NCBI RefSeq assembly: GCF_021602155.1
Contig: NZ_BQHY01000013.1
Coordinates: 62,001 to 126,000, forward strand
Origin: Pseudomonas parakoreensis
GTDB lineage: Bacteria; Pseudomonadota; Gammaproteobacteria; Pseudomonadales; Pseudomonadaceae
DNA: 64,000 bases
Reading direction: 5' to 3'
Shown: positions 27,607 through 36,467 of the stretch, piece by piece
Position numbering within the stretch: the first letter of the stretch is position 1
Layout: each line of letters begins with the position of its first letter
Translations under genes and position numbers: made by a program
Notes under the pieces: generated by a model
Told to the model about the DNA's origin: nothing
The model's database searches: none
The model's input: the letters and a program-made list of their open reading frames with translations, nothing else

Positions 27607-28950
27607 ATGTTGACCTGTTCCGTACACCCGCTGCCCTACCGTGCCAACCCCGCCGACTACTTCGCGGCCATCCGCCATGCGCCCGGCGCCGTGCTGCTCG
27701 ACAGCGGCCGGCCAAGTGCCGACCGTGGCCGTTATGACCTGCTCAGCGCCTGGCCGCTGGCACAACTGGCGGTGTTGCCCGATGAAAGCGGCGACGTATT
27801 CCTGCAACGCCTGCGGGATAATCTGACTCGCCTGGGCGAAGCGCAACTGCCTGCGAGCCATGAACTGCCCTTCGCCGGCGGCCTGATCGGCTATCTGAGC
27901 TACGACTTCGGCCGACATCTCGAGAATCTGCCGAGCCTGGCCCGGGACGATCTGCAACTGCCCGACGCGCGGTTCGGCCTGTACGACTGGGCGCTGATCA
28001 GCGATCACCAGACCGCCACCAGTCAATTGGTGTTTCACCCGTCACTGGCCGACAGCGAGCGGCAACGACTGATTGCGCTGTTCAGCCAACCGACCTCAGC
28101 GGCGCTGATGCCGTTCAAGCTGCACACGCCGATGACTGCCGATCTTTCGCCGGACGACTATCGCCAGGCGCTGGAACGCATTCATCAATACATCCAGGCC
28201 GGCGACTGCTATCAGGTCAACTTCGCCCAGCGTTTCCGCGCAACCTGCCAAGGCGATCCATGGCTGGCTTACTGCGCGTTGCGCGAGGCTTGCCCGACAC
28301 CGTTTTCCGGTTTCCAGAGCCTGCCCGACGGCGACGCGGTGTTGAGCCTGTCGCCAGAGCGCTTCGTCAAAGTCAGCCAGCGCCAGGTGGAAACCCGCCC
28401 GATCAAAGGCACTCGCCCGCGCGGTCTGACGCCTGCCGAAGACGCGGCCAACGCCGCCGAACTGCTGGCCAGCCCCAAGGATCGCGCGGAAAACCTGATG
28501 ATTGTCGACCTGCTGCGCAACGACCTCGGCCGCACCTGCCGCATCGGCTCGGTGCGGGTACCGGAGCTGTTCAGCCTGGAAAGCTATCCCAACGTGCATC
28601 ACCTGGTCAGCAGCGTGACCGGGGAACTGGCGGATGACCGCGACGCACTCGACCTGATCGCCGGCAGCTTCCCCGGCGGCTCGATCACCGGCGCCCCGAA
28701 GATCCGCGCGATGCAGATCATCGACGAACTGGAGCCGACGCGACGCGGGTTGTATTGCGGCTCGCTGCTGTACCTGGACGTACGCGGCGAGATGGACAGC
28801 TCCATCGCGATTCGCAGTCTGTTGGTCAAGGATGGGCAGGTGTGTTGCTGGGGGGGTGGCGGGATCGTGGCTGATTCGGATTGGCAGGCGGAGTATCAGG
28901 AGTCGATTACCAAGGTCCGAATCCTCCTCGAAACCCTGCAAAACCTCTGA
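27607..28950 (+). CDS. pabB: Aminodeoxychorismate synthase component I
   Basis: This 447-residue chorismate-using enzyme makes 4-amino-4-deoxychorismate for folate, with ammonia from a glutaminase partner encoded elsewhere. The C-terminal chorismate domain shows FSGFQSLPDGDAVLSLSPER, the TrpE/PabB signature PIKGTRPRG, RAENLMIVDLLRNDLGR and GSFPGGSITGAPKIRAMQ. The N-terminus is the shorter PabB-type regulatory-like domain. PIKGT rather than PIAGT is the PabB form. It stands alone with repeats on both sides. Confidence 0.93.
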   Translation: MLTCSVHPLPYRANPADYFAAIRHAPGAVLLDSGRPSADRGRYDLLSAWPLAQLAVLPDESGDVFLQRLRDNLTRLGEAQLPASHELPFAGGLIGYLSYDFGRHLENLPSLARDDLQLPDARFGLYDWALISDHQTATSQLVFHPSLADSERQRLIALFSQPTSAALMPFKLHTPMTADLSPDDYRQALERIHQYIQAGDCYQVNFAQRFRATCQGDPWLAYCALREACPTPFSGFQSLPDGDAVLSLSPERFVKVSQRQVETRPIKGTRPRGLTPAEDAANAAELLASPKDRAENLMIVDLLRNDLGRTCRIGSVRVPELFSLESYPNVHHLVSSVTGELADDRDALDLIAGSFPGGSITGAPKIRAMQIIDELEPTRRGLYCGSLLYLDVRGEMDSSIAIRSLLVKDGQVCCWGGGGIVADSDWQAEYQESITKVRILLETLQNL

Positions 28951-28962
28951 ATGACGCAACCC

Positions 28963-29056
28963 CTGTAGGAGCTGCCGAAGGCTGCGATCTTTTGATCCTG
29001 TTTTTAAACAATCAAGATCAAGATCAAAAGATCGCAGCCTTCGGCAGCTCCTACAG
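28963..29056. repeat. REP doublet, family A
   Basis: Arms CTGTAGGAGCTGCCGAAGGC... and inverse lie between convergent pabB and thrH, with a longer A/T-rich loop. Confidence 0.87.
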
Positions 29057-29068
29057 AGGGATTGAGGG

Positions 29069-29686
29069 TTACAAGGACAGGTCGCGGTTCGAAGCCTTGA
29101 GGAACTCCTGCTTCAGCTCGGCAAACGTATGCACCGCCGGGAACTGCGGGAACTCGCGAATCACGTTGTCCGGCGCATGGAACAGAATCCCCGCGTCCGC
29201 CTCGCCGAGCATGCTCGTATCGTTGTACGAATCGCCCGCCGCAATCACTCGGTAGTACAGGCTCTTGAATGCCAGTACCGACTGACGCTTGGGGTCTTTC
29301 TGACGCAGTTGATAACTGGTCACCCGCCCACTGTCGTCAGTGATCAGGCGATGGCAGAGCAAGGTCGGGAAGCCCAGTTGGCGCATCAGCGGCTGGGAGA
29401 ATTCGTAGAAGGTGTCCGAGAGAATCACCACCTGGAAGCGCTCGCGCAGCCAGTCAACGAACTCCACCGCGCCGTCCAGCGGCTTGAGGGTGGCGATCAC
29501 TTCCTGAATGTCCGAGAGCTTCAGGCCGTGCTCGTCGAGGATGCGCAGACGCTGCTTCATCAGCACGTCGTAATCGGGAATGTCCCGGGTCGTGGCCTTG
29601 AGGGATTCGATTCCGGTTTTTTCGGCGAAGGCGATCCAGATTTCCGGTACCAGTACCCCTTCAAGATCCAGGCAAGCAATTTCCAC
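29069..29686 (-). CDS. thrH: Bifunctional phosphoserine phosphatase/homoserine phosphotransferase
   Basis: This 205-residue HAD-superfamily enzyme is known in Pseudomonas to hydrolyse phosphoserine and move phosphate to homoserine. Motifs are CLDLEGVLVPEIW (nucleophile Asp), VVILSDTFYEF and AAGDSYNDTSML. The start is GTG at 29686 with GGGAG seven bases upstream; it gives the usual ThrH length and N-terminus (MEIACLDLEG). It is divergent from cysH. Confidence 0.93.
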   Translation of the reverse strand: MEIACLDLEGVLVPEIWIAFAEKTGIESLKATTRDIPDYDVLMKQRLRILDEHGLKLSDIQEVIATLKPLDGAVEFVDWLRERFQVVILSDTFYEFSQPLMRQLGFPTLLCHRLITDDSGRVTSYQLRQKDPKRQSVLAFKSLYYRVIAAGDSYNDTSMLGEADAGILFHAPDNVIREFPQFPAVHTFAELKQEFLKASNRDLSL

Positions 29687-29849
29687 AAGACACTCCCGTT
29701 TGTAGTGATTATCGAGTCGAGCGAGCCCGAACTCTAGCGACTCCCCCGCGACCGCGCAACGCAGCGGGCGCCCCTTACTCCGCCGCTTTTTGTTACCATC
29801 GGCGCCATATAGAGCGCCCAGCGCCACCGACCTGTAGGAAGCCGCCCTG

Positions 29850-30584
29850 ATGAGCCCAACGTTCGATGTCGTGGAACTCGCCACGACCTATGCCAACAAA
29901 TCCGCCCAGGACATCCTGAAACTCGCGTTCGCCGAGTTCGGTGATGAACTGTGGATCTCTTTCAGTGGCGCCGAGGATGTGGTGCTGGTGGACATGGCCT
30001 GGAAGCTGAACAAGAACGTCAAGGTGTTCAGCCTCGACACCGGCCGCCTGCATCCGGAAACCTATCGCTTCATCGATCAGGTGCGCGAGCACTACAAGAT
30101 CGATATCGAACTGGTGTCGCCGGACTACACGAAACTCGAACCGTTCGTGAAGGAAAAAGGCCTGTTCAGCTTCTACAGGGACGGTCATGGCGAATGCTGC
30201 GGCATCCGCAAGATCGAGCCGCTGCGCCGCAAACTGTCTGGCGTCAAAGCCTGGGCCACCGGCCAGCGTCGCGACCAGAGCCCGGGCACCCGCAGCGCCG
30301 TGGCGGTGCTGGAAATCGACACCGCGTTCTCCACCCCGGAACGCACCCTGTACAAATTCAACCCGCTGGCGCAAATGACCAGCGAAGAGATCTGGGGCTA
30401 CATCCGCATGCTCGAGCTGCCCTACAACAGCCTGCATGAGCGCGGCTTCATCAGCATCGGCTGCGAACCCTGCACCCGCCCGGTCCTGCCGAACCAGCAC
30501 GAACGCGAAGGCCGCTGGTGGTGGGAAGAAGCCACGCAGAAAGAGTGCGGGCTGCATGCGGGAAATATCATCAGCAAGGCCTGA
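29850..30584 (+). CDS. cysH: Adenylylsulfate (APS/PAPS) reductase
   Basis: This 244-residue assimilatory sulfate reductase reduces adenylylsulfate to sulfite with thioredoxin. The extra cysteines GECCGIRK and CEPCTRPV bind a [4Fe-4S] cluster and mark the APS-type enzyme of Pseudomonas rather than the cluster-free E. coli type. The catalytic cysteine is in KECGLH near the C-terminus. [12 protein letters not shown] is the nucleotide loop. Confidence 0.95.
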   Translation: MSPTFDVVELATTYANKSAQDILKLAFAEFGDELWISFSGAEDVVLVDMAWKLNKNVKVFSLDTGRLHPETYRFIDQVREHYKIDIELVSPDYTKLEPFVKEKGLFSFYRDGHGECCGIRKIEPLRRKLSGVKAWATGQRRDQSPGTRSAVAVLEIDTAFSTPERTLYKFNPLAQMTSEEIWGYIRMLELPYNSLHERGFISIGCEPCTRPVLPNQHEREGRWWWEEATQKECGLHAGNIISKA

Positions 30585-30608
30585 TCTCTAAATCCATTGA
30601 CATCCCCT

Positions 30609-30696
30609 GTGGGAGCGAGCCTGCTCGCGAATGCGGAATCTCAGTCGACATCTTCGCTGACTGATTCAACGCATTCGCGAGCAGGCTCGCTCCCAC
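30609..30696. repeat. REP doublet, family B
   Basis: Perfect 27-base arms GTGGGAGCGAGCCTGCTCGC... (30609-30635 and 30670-30696) lie just downstream of cysH and may serve as its 3' end. Confidence 0.88.
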
Positions 30697-30953
30697 TTTT
30701 TTGCACCTGTGCGACCTTAAAAATGTGTACACACGAATGTCACCATCGGTGCCATTTATGTGTGCACTTTTTGTTTTAGCGCCCTGAAAAGTTACATCCC
30801 TTGGCAAAACGCCTCTGTCTTGCCACCTCCGCAAAATCCCCCGCAAAAAATAAATACCTGTTCAATCGGTCAATTTATAACCAAATATTTTCAACCACTT
30901 AGCGTTCATTGATAACTTTTCGAAATGAGCGCAGCGCTCCATAGATCGCTAAC

Positions 30954-30997
30954 TGGCACAGATCTGGCTTTGATGCATACATGTTTTGTATACAAAA
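30954..30997 (+). promoter_or_regulatory. Candidate sigma-54 promoter with overlapping operator for the permease operon
   Basis: CTGGCACAGATCTGGCT has the diagnostic GG (30955-30956), ten bases, then GC (30967-30968). About 15 bases further is a perfect 14-base palindrome TTTTGTATACAAAA (30984-30997), whose core TTGTATACAA fits the FCD/GntR operator pattern. This sits in a 580-base gap ahead of the NCS1 permease. The rest of the gap is A/T-rich with a small TGTGTACACA palindrome at 30724-30733. Confidence 0.45.
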
Positions 30998-31164
30998 CTG
31001 CAAAACATCTATCCACACTTTCGATCCGCAAGCCTGAAGCGCCCTATCCCGTACAGGCTGCAGATGCCCCGTAACCAGTGATGTTTGCTGGCCGCGACGA
31101 AGATTTGTCGAGCCCTGAGCTCATGCACAGTCATCGCGGCCCCGCCCATCAGGAGCCTGCCGGA

Positions 31165-32703
31165 ATGCGTACAAGTCTCTCCAACAACATCGCGTTGAAT
31201 CTGCCCGCCTCTGCCCTCGACCAACCATCACCCGACGCGGCTCTGGCCGCCCCGCTACAACTGAGCCCACGCCTGCACAACAGTGACCTCGCACCGACCC
31301 GGGCCGAAGGTCGGCGCTGGGGCAAATACAGCATCTTCGCGCTGTGGACCAACGATGTGCACAACATCGCCAACTACTCGTTCGCCATCGGCCTGTATGC
31401 GTTGGGCCTGGGCGGCTGGCAGATTCTGCTGTCACTGGGGATCGGTGCGGCGCTGGTGTACTTCTTCATGAACCTGTCCGGCTACATGGGGCAGAAAACC
31501 GGGGTGCCGTTTCCGGTGATCAGCCGGATCAGTTTCGGCATTCACGGCGCGCAGATTCCGGCGTTGATTCGCGCGGTGATCGCCATCGCCTGGTTCGGCA
31601 TTCAGACGTATCTGGCGTCGGTGGTATTTCGCGTGCTGCTGACGGCGATTCACCCCGGGTTCGCCGATTACGACCACAACTCGATTCTCGGCCTGTCAAC
31701 GCTGGGCTGGGTGTGCTTCGTGGTGATCTGGTTCGTGCAACTGGCGATCCTCGCCTATGGCATGGAAATGGTCCGCCGTTACGAAGCCTTTGCCGGGCCG
31801 GTGATTCTGCTGACCGTCGCCGCGCTCGCCGCGTGGATGTACACCCAGGCCAATGCGACCATCGCCTGGTCGATCCGCGACCCGCTGACCGGTGGCGAGA
31901 TGTGGCGCAACATCTTTGCCGGCGGCGCGCTGTGGCTGGCGATCTACGGCACGCTGATCCTGAATTTCTGCGACTTCGCCCGCTCCTCGCCATGCCGCAA
32001 AACCATCAAGGTCGGCAATTTCTGGGGCCTGCCGGTCAATATTCTGGTGTTCGCTGCCATCACCGTCCTGCTCTGCGGCGCGCAATTTCAGATCAACGGG
32101 CGGGTCATCGAAAGCCCGACCGAAATCATCGCTTCGATTCCCAACACATTCTTTCTGGTGCTCGGTTGCCTGGCGTTCCTGATCGTCACCGTGGCGGTGA
32201 ACATCATGGCCAACTTCGTCGCCCCGGCCTTCGTGCTCAGCAACCTGGCGCCGAAATACCTGACCTTCCGCCGCGCCGGGCTCATCAGCGCGACCATCGC
32301 CGTGCTGATCCTGCCGTGGAACCTCTACAACAGCCCACTGGTAATCGTGTATTTCCTCTCAGGCCTCGGCGCCCTGCTCGGCCCGTTGTACGGCGTGATC
32401 ATGGTCGACTACTGGCTGATCCGCAAAGGCCGGATCCACGTCCCGCAGTTGTACAGCGAAGATCCCGACGGTGCCTATTACTACAGCCGCGGGGTGAATT
32501 TCCGCGCGGTGGCGGCGTTCATTCCGGCAGCGCTGATTGCCATCGTCCTGGCGCTGGTCCCGGGTTTCCACAGCATTTCGCCATTCTCCTGGCTGGTGGG
32601 TGCCGGCATCGCCGCCCTGCTCTACCTGATCATCGCCAAGCGTCAGCCGCACTACGCCGACGTCAGCGGCGAATCCATCGCCGTCGATAACGTCAGCCAT
32701 TAA
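31165..32703 (+). CDS. NCS1-family nucleobase/allantoin/hydantoin:cation symporter
   Basis: This 512-residue inner-membrane transporter has an unusually long hydrophilic N-terminus (about 60 residues) before the conserved RRWGKYSIFALWTNDVHNIANYSF. Around 12 membrane helices and YGVIMVDYWLIRKG, typical of NCS1, follow. The ATG at 31165 has AGGAG nine bases upstream. The next gene encodes a hydantoin/allantoin-type racemase, which points to allantoin, hydantoins or a related ureide as substrate. A possible sigma-54 promoter upstream fits nitrogen control. Confidence 0.87.
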   Translation: MRTSLSNNIALNLPASALDQPSPDAALAAPLQLSPRLHNSDLAPTRAEGRRWGKYSIFALWTNDVHNIANYSFAIGLYALGLGGWQILLSLGIGAALVYFFMNLSGYMGQKTGVPFPVISRISFGIHGAQIPALIRAVIAIAWFGIQTYLASVVFRVLLTAIHPGFADYDHNSILGLSTLGWVCFVVIWFVQLAILAYGMEMVRRYEAFAGPVILLTVAALAAWMYTQANATIAWSIRDPLTGGEMWRNIFAGGALWLAIYGTLILNFCDFARSSPCRKTIKVGNFWGLPVNILVFAAITVLLCGAQFQINGRVIESPTEIIASIPNTFFLVLGCLAFLIVTVAVNIMANFVAPAFVLSNLAPKYLTFRRAGLISATIAVLILPWNLYNSPLVIVYFLSGLGALLGPLYGVIMVDYWLIRKGRIHVPQLYSEDPDGAYYYSRGVNFRAVAAFIPAALIAIVLALVPGFHSISPFSWLVGAGIAALLYLIIAKRQPHYADVSGESIAVDNVSH

Positions 32704-32710
32704 TTTCCTC

Positions 32711-32731
32711 GCGGCCCGGACTTCGGGCCGC
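32711..32731 (+). other. Intercistronic hairpin between permease and racemase genes
   Basis: GCGGCCCG and CGGGCCGC form a perfect 8-bp stem with a 5-base loop. No T-run follows, so it is more likely an RNA-stability or partial attenuation element than a terminator. Confidence 0.5.
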
Positions 32732-32757
32732 TGAACTGCCCGCAATAAGGACTTCTC

Positions 32758-33486
32758 ATGCGTATTCTTGTGGTCAACGTCAACACCACCGAATCCATCA
32801 CCCAGGCCATCGCCCGCTCGGCGCAAGCGGTCGCTGCCCCCGGTACGGAAATCGTCGGTCTGACGCCGTTCTTCGGCGCCGACTCGGTGGAAGGCAATTT
32901 CGAAAGTTATCTGGCGGCCATCGCCGTGATGGATCGGGTGATGTCCTACGACCAACCGTTCGACGCGGTGATTCAGGCGGGTTACGGCGAACACGGTCGC
33001 GAAGGTTTGCAGGAACTGCTCAACGTGCCGGTGGTGGACATCACCGACGCCGCCGCCAGCACTGCGATGTTTCTCGGCCACGCCTATTCGGTGGTCACGA
33101 CGCTGGATCGCACCGTGCCGCTGATCGAGGATCGGCTGAAACTGTCCGGCTTGTGGGATCGCTGTGCATCGGTGCGGGCCAGCGGTCTGGCGGTGCTGGA
33201 ACTGGAGCACGAGCCACAACGGGCGCTGGAAGCCATCGTGCAACAGGCGGAACTGGCAGTCACCCAGGACAAGGCCGAAGTGATCTGTCTGGGCTGCGGC
33301 GGCATGGCCGGGCTGGACGAACAGATTCGTCGCCGTACCGGGGTGCCGGTGGTGGACGGCGTGACGGCGGCGGTGACCATTGCTGAATCGCTGGTGCGGC
33401 TGGGGTTGTCGACGTCCAAGGTGCGGACCTATGCGACGCCGCGGCCGAAACAGATCATAGGCTGGGCGGAGCGGTTTGCCCGGTAG
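32758..33486 (+). CDS. Asp/Glu/hydantoin racemase-family protein (probable allantoin or hydantoin racemase)
   Basis: This 242-residue protein begins MRILVVNVNTTESIT. It has the paired catalytic cysteines expected of hydantoin and allantoin racemases only in part: the second is clear in ICLGCGGMAG near residue 180. The first region (VIQAGYGEHGREGLQEL) carries glycine where many homologues have cysteine. It lies 54 bases after the NCS1 permease in one operon, so it probably interconverts enantiomers of the imported ureide. The exact substrate is not determined by sequence. Confidence 0.83.
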   Translation: MRILVVNVNTTESITQAIARSAQAVAAPGTEIVGLTPFFGADSVEGNFESYLAAIAVMDRVMSYDQPFDAVIQAGYGEHGREGLQELLNVPVVDITDAAASTAMFLGHAYSVVTTLDRTVPLIEDRLKLSGLWDRCASVRASGLAVLELEHEPQRALEAIVQQAELAVTQDKAEVICLGCGGMAGLDEQIRRRTGVPVVDGVTAAVTIAESLVRLGLSTSKVRTYATPRPKQIIGWAERFAR

Positions 33487-33500
33487 ACCGCGTTATCGTT

Positions 33501-33592
33501 CTTCGCGGGCAAGCCTCGCTCCCACAGGTTTCGCGTTGTATCACCATCATGTGAACGACGAAGAACCTGTGGGAGCGTGGCTTGCCCGCGAT
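33501..33592. repeat. REP doublet, family B
   Basis: Arms TTCGCGGGCAAGCCTCGCTC... and inverse lie between convergent racemase and LysR genes. Confidence 0.82.
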
Positions 33593-33619
33593 GGCCACAC
33601 CTCGGTCCCAAAGTCCTGC

Positions 33620-34546
33620 TCAAACAGCACTGAACCGCTGCGCCAACCCCTTCTGAGCAAACTGCTCAATCACAAAATCGACAAACGCCCGAGTCTTGCC
33701 CGGCAACAATTTATGCTCGGCGTAGTAGATCGAAATGTTGCCGTCATCGATGTACCAGTCCGGCAGTACGCGCTGCAATGTGCCAGCCTCCAGATACCCT
33801 ACGGCAAACGGCATGCTGACCAGCGCGATCCCCAGCCCCTGCGCTGCCGTGGCGCAGGCGGCTTCGGAGTCGCTCATGGTCATTCGCGTCTTCAGGGTCA
33901 AGGGCTGACAGAGCTGACTGCCGCTGCTGATCAACTGCCAGGAGCGCACACGACCGGTTTGCGGCGAACGAATCAGGATGCCATCGTGACGTTGCAGGTC
34001 GTCCGGTTCGGCAATCGCCTCGTGCTTTTGCAGGTAGTCAGCAGACGCCACCAACACACGATGCGCGGGTGCCAACTTGCGTGCGACCACGCCTTGGGGC
34101 AATTCAAAGCCCCCGCCAATCGCCGCGTCGAAACCCTGCCCAATCAAGTCGACCTGACGGTTATCAAAATGCCAGTCCGGGTTGATCGCCGGAAACCGAC
34201 GTAAAAACTCTTGCAGCAACGGCACGATGTACAAACGCCCGAACACCGTGCCCATGCTGACTTTCAACGTCCCCGCCGGCAGTCCTTCCACACTCGACAG
34301 ATTGGCCACCGCATTCTGAATCGTCGTCAAACTGCCACTGACCTGACTCAAAAACAGCTTGCCGGCCTCGGTCAGGGTCAGGCTGCGTGTACTACGCTGG
34401 AACAGCCGTACACCGAGCCGCACCTCGAGCTTCGCCACACTCTTGCCGACGGCGGCCGGGGTCAGGCTCAAGCGCCGGGCGGCCTCGGCAAAGCTGCCGA
34501 CTTCGGCGCTGCGCACGAAGCATTCGATACTGCTGAAAGTTTCCAT
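33620..34546 (-). CDS. LysR-family transcriptional regulator
   Basis: This 308-residue regulator has a winged-helix DNA-binding domain at about 1-62 (FVRSAEVGSFAEAARRLSLTPAAVGKSVAKLE, then RSTRSLTLTEAG). A periplasmic-binding-like effector domain follows, with the CrgA-type pattern. The start at 34546 (METFSSIECF) matches family N-termini. It is divergent from an SDR oxidoreductase with 126 bases between starts, so it probably regulates that gene; a TAAAC-N5-GTTTA dyad lies 12 bases upstream of its own start. Confidence 0.9.
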   Translation of the reverse strand: METFSSIECFVRSAEVGSFAEAARRLSLTPAAVGKSVAKLEVRLGVRLFQRSTRSLTLTEAGKLFLSQVSGSLTTIQNAVANLSSVEGLPAGTLKVSMGTVFGRLYIVPLLQEFLRRFPAINPDWHFDNRQVDLIGQGFDAAIGGGFELPQGVVARKLAPAHRVLVASADYLQKHEAIAEPDDLQRHDGILIRSPQTGRVRSWQLISSGSQLCQPLTLKTRMTMSDSEAACATAAQGLGIALVSMPFAVGYLEAGTLQRVLPDWYIDDGNISIYYAEHKLLPGKTRAFVDFVIEQFAQKGLAQRFSAV

Positions 34547-34557
34547 GATCGCCACTA

Positions 34558-34572
34558 TAAACTTCTGGTTTA
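34558..34572. promoter_or_regulatory. Candidate LysR-type operator
   Basis: The perfect dyad TAAAC-TTCTG-GTTTA lies in the divergent promoter region, close to the lysR start, as expected for an autoregulatory site. Confidence 0.45.
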
Positions 34573-34672
34573 CACAGACTATAGCAATCATGGGCTACAC
34601 GGTTGTCGATGCGAGGCCGATACTCGGCTCCAACAACAAGGCACCCCGCCTTGAATTTTCTGGAGATCGAAC

Positions 34673-35419
34673 ATGACCACTCAACACCTCAGCGGCAAAG
34701 TCGCTCTGATTCAAGGCGGTTCCCGTGGTATCGGCGCCGCCATCGTCAAACGTCTGGCCGCCGAAGGCGCCGCTGTCGCATTCACCTACGTCAGCTCCAC
34801 CGCCAAGGCCGAAGAATTGCAAAACAGCATCACCGCCAACGGCGGCAAAGCGTTGGCGATCAAGGCCGACAGCGCCGACGAAGGCGCTATCCGCAACGCC
34901 GTCAGCGCCACCGTCGACGCCTTTGGCCGCCTGGATATTCTGGTGAACAACGCCGGCGTCCTGGCCATCGCGCCGCTGGAAGACTTCAAACTGGAAGACT
35001 TCGACCAGACGCTGGCGATCAACGTACGCAGCGTGTTCATCGCTTCTCAGGAAGCCGCCAAGCACATGGGCGAAGGGTCGCGCATCGTCAACATCGGCAG
35101 TACCAACGCCGACCGCATGCCCTTCGGCGGTGGCGGTGTGTACGCGATGAGCAAATCGGCACTGGTCGGTTTGACCAAAGGCCTGGCCCGCGACCTCGGC
35201 CCGCGTGGCATCACCATCAACAACGTGCAACCCGGCCCGGTCGACACCGACATGAACCCCGCGCACGGTGATTTCGCTGAAAGCCTGATCCCGCTGATGG
35301 CGGTGGGCCGTTACGGTACTGCCGATGAAATCGCCGGTTTCGTCGCCTATCTGGTGGGCCCGGAAGCCGGCTACATCACTGGTGCCAGCCTGACCATAGA
35401 CGGTGGTTTCGGCGCCTGA
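34673..35419 (+). CDS. Short-chain dehydrogenase/reductase (FabG-like)
   Basis: This 248-residue classical SDR has the nucleotide motif GGSRGIGAA near residue 16 and NNAG near 90. The catalytic Ser/Tyr/Lys triad is in NIGSTNADRMPF and YAMSKSALVG. The C-terminus ITGASLTIDGGFGA is typical of FabG-like members. The substrate is unknown. Its divergent LysR neighbour and independent terminator suggest a single-gene inducible unit rather than fatty-acid synthesis. Confidence 0.9.
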   Translation: MTTQHLSGKVALIQGGSRGIGAAIVKRLAAEGAAVAFTYVSSTAKAEELQNSITANGGKALAIKADSADEGAIRNAVSATVDAFGRLDILVNNAGVLAIAPLEDFKLEDFDQTLAINVRSVFIASQEAAKHMGEGSRIVNIGSTNADRMPFGGGGVYAMSKSALVGLTKGLARDLGPRGITINNVQPGPVDTDMNPAHGDFAESLIPLMAVGRYGTADEIAGFVAYLVGPEAGYITGASLTIDGGFGA

Positions 35420-35439
35420 TTGCGCTGAATCCCGGGTAC

Positions 35440-35478
35440 AAAAAACGCCGCACCTCTTTACAGAGAGCGGCGTTTTTT
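35440..35478. terminator. Bidirectional intrinsic terminator
   Basis: AACGCCGC and GCGGCGTT stems with an inner CTCT/AGAG extension, flanked by A6 and T6, separate the convergent SDR and HAD genes. Confidence 0.88.
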
Positions 35479-35498
35479 ATGGGCGCGTTACTGGGAGA

Positions 35499-36194
35499 TC
35501 AAGCCCACTCCAGCGCTGGCAAACCGCAGGCACTCGGGGTGAACGCCTTGAGCGTGCGCAGAATCCCGTCGGCGTGAGCGTATTTTTCATCAGCCATGGC
35601 CGCGTCGGGAATCGCGATGGCCGTCATCCCCGCCGCTTTCGCAGCGGTAACGCCAAACGGCGAATCCTCGAACACCAGGCAATCCTCAGGCGCGACACCC
35701 AGACGCCGGGCCGCAGTGAGGAAGATGTCCGGCGCCGGCTTGGCTGCGCCGACTTCCGGGTCGTCCGCCGTGACAATGAAGTCGAACAGCGCAAACCAGT
35801 CGCGGTGCAAGGTGGTTTTCTGGCCGAACGACTGTCGCGACGAACTGGTGCCCACGGCGATCGGGATGTTGTGTGCCTTGAGGTGGCGAATCAGCTCCTC
35901 CGCGCCCGGCATCGCCTGAGCATTGGGAAAGCGTTCACGCATCAGCGGCTCGCGGATCACCAGAAACTCTTCAGCGCTGATCGGCAGATCAAGCGCCTGC
36001 ACCACGTAGTTCGCCAGATCATTGGCGCCGCGACCGATGATGTTCTGTTTAACGCTCCAGTCGAAGGTCCGCCCGTAACGCTCGGCAATAAGCGAGGTGA
36101 CCTCAGTGTAGATGCCCTCGGTGTCCAGCAGCAAACCGTCCATGTCGAAAATCACGGCCTTGATCGGGCCAAACGTCTTCATCGGTGCATTCAT
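35499..36194 (-). CDS. HAD-family hydrolase (beta-phosphoglucomutase-like subgroup)
   Basis: This ~231-residue HAD phosphatase has motif I VIFDMDGLLLDTEG, motif II AVGTSSSR, and the motif III/IV region KPAPDIFLTAARRLG ... CLVFEDSPFGVTAAKAAGM. The helical cap lies between I and II. The start is uncertain: two adjacent ATGs (36197, 36194) lie a few codons before a third (36182), with only a weak ribosome binding site. The substrate is not predictable from sequence; related proteins act on small sugar phosphates. Confidence 0.85.
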   Translation of the reverse strand: MNAPMKTFGPIKAVIFDMDGLLLDTEGIYTEVTSLIAERYGRTFDWSVKQNIIGRGANDLANYVVQALDLPISAEEFLVIREPLMRERFPNAQAMPGAEELIRHLKAHNIPIAVGTSSSRQSFGQKTTLHRDWFALFDFIVTADDPEVGAAKPAPDIFLTAARRLGVAPEDCLVFEDSPFGVTAAKAAGMTAIAIPDAAMADEKYAHADGILRTLKAFTPSACGLPALEWA

Positions 36195-36467
36195 CATCGG
36201 ATCCGTTATCAAAAACATCCCGGGCGGCGCGGCCGGCGCCGCTGCTTGGATCTGATTAATGGGTTCAGCAGCATAGCGAGGCCAGCAGACATTGAGCAAC
36301 GGGCAATGCTTACCGGCCGTGGAATGACTCGCTGATGTTTAGCGAAATGCCCTACAGATAACGCCTGATTTCCCGACTTTTTTCCTTGTGATCCCCGCAA
36401 AGTCCGCGCACTTTTTTCAAGTGCGCGACTGAGTAGCCGGGCTATTCCTCATTGGACAGACAAGCAA

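Noticed and set aside
31344-32690. A 448-codon plus-strand frame overlapping the NCS1 permease
   Set aside because: It lies in another frame of the permease gene, has arginine-rich nonsense composition and no start signal.
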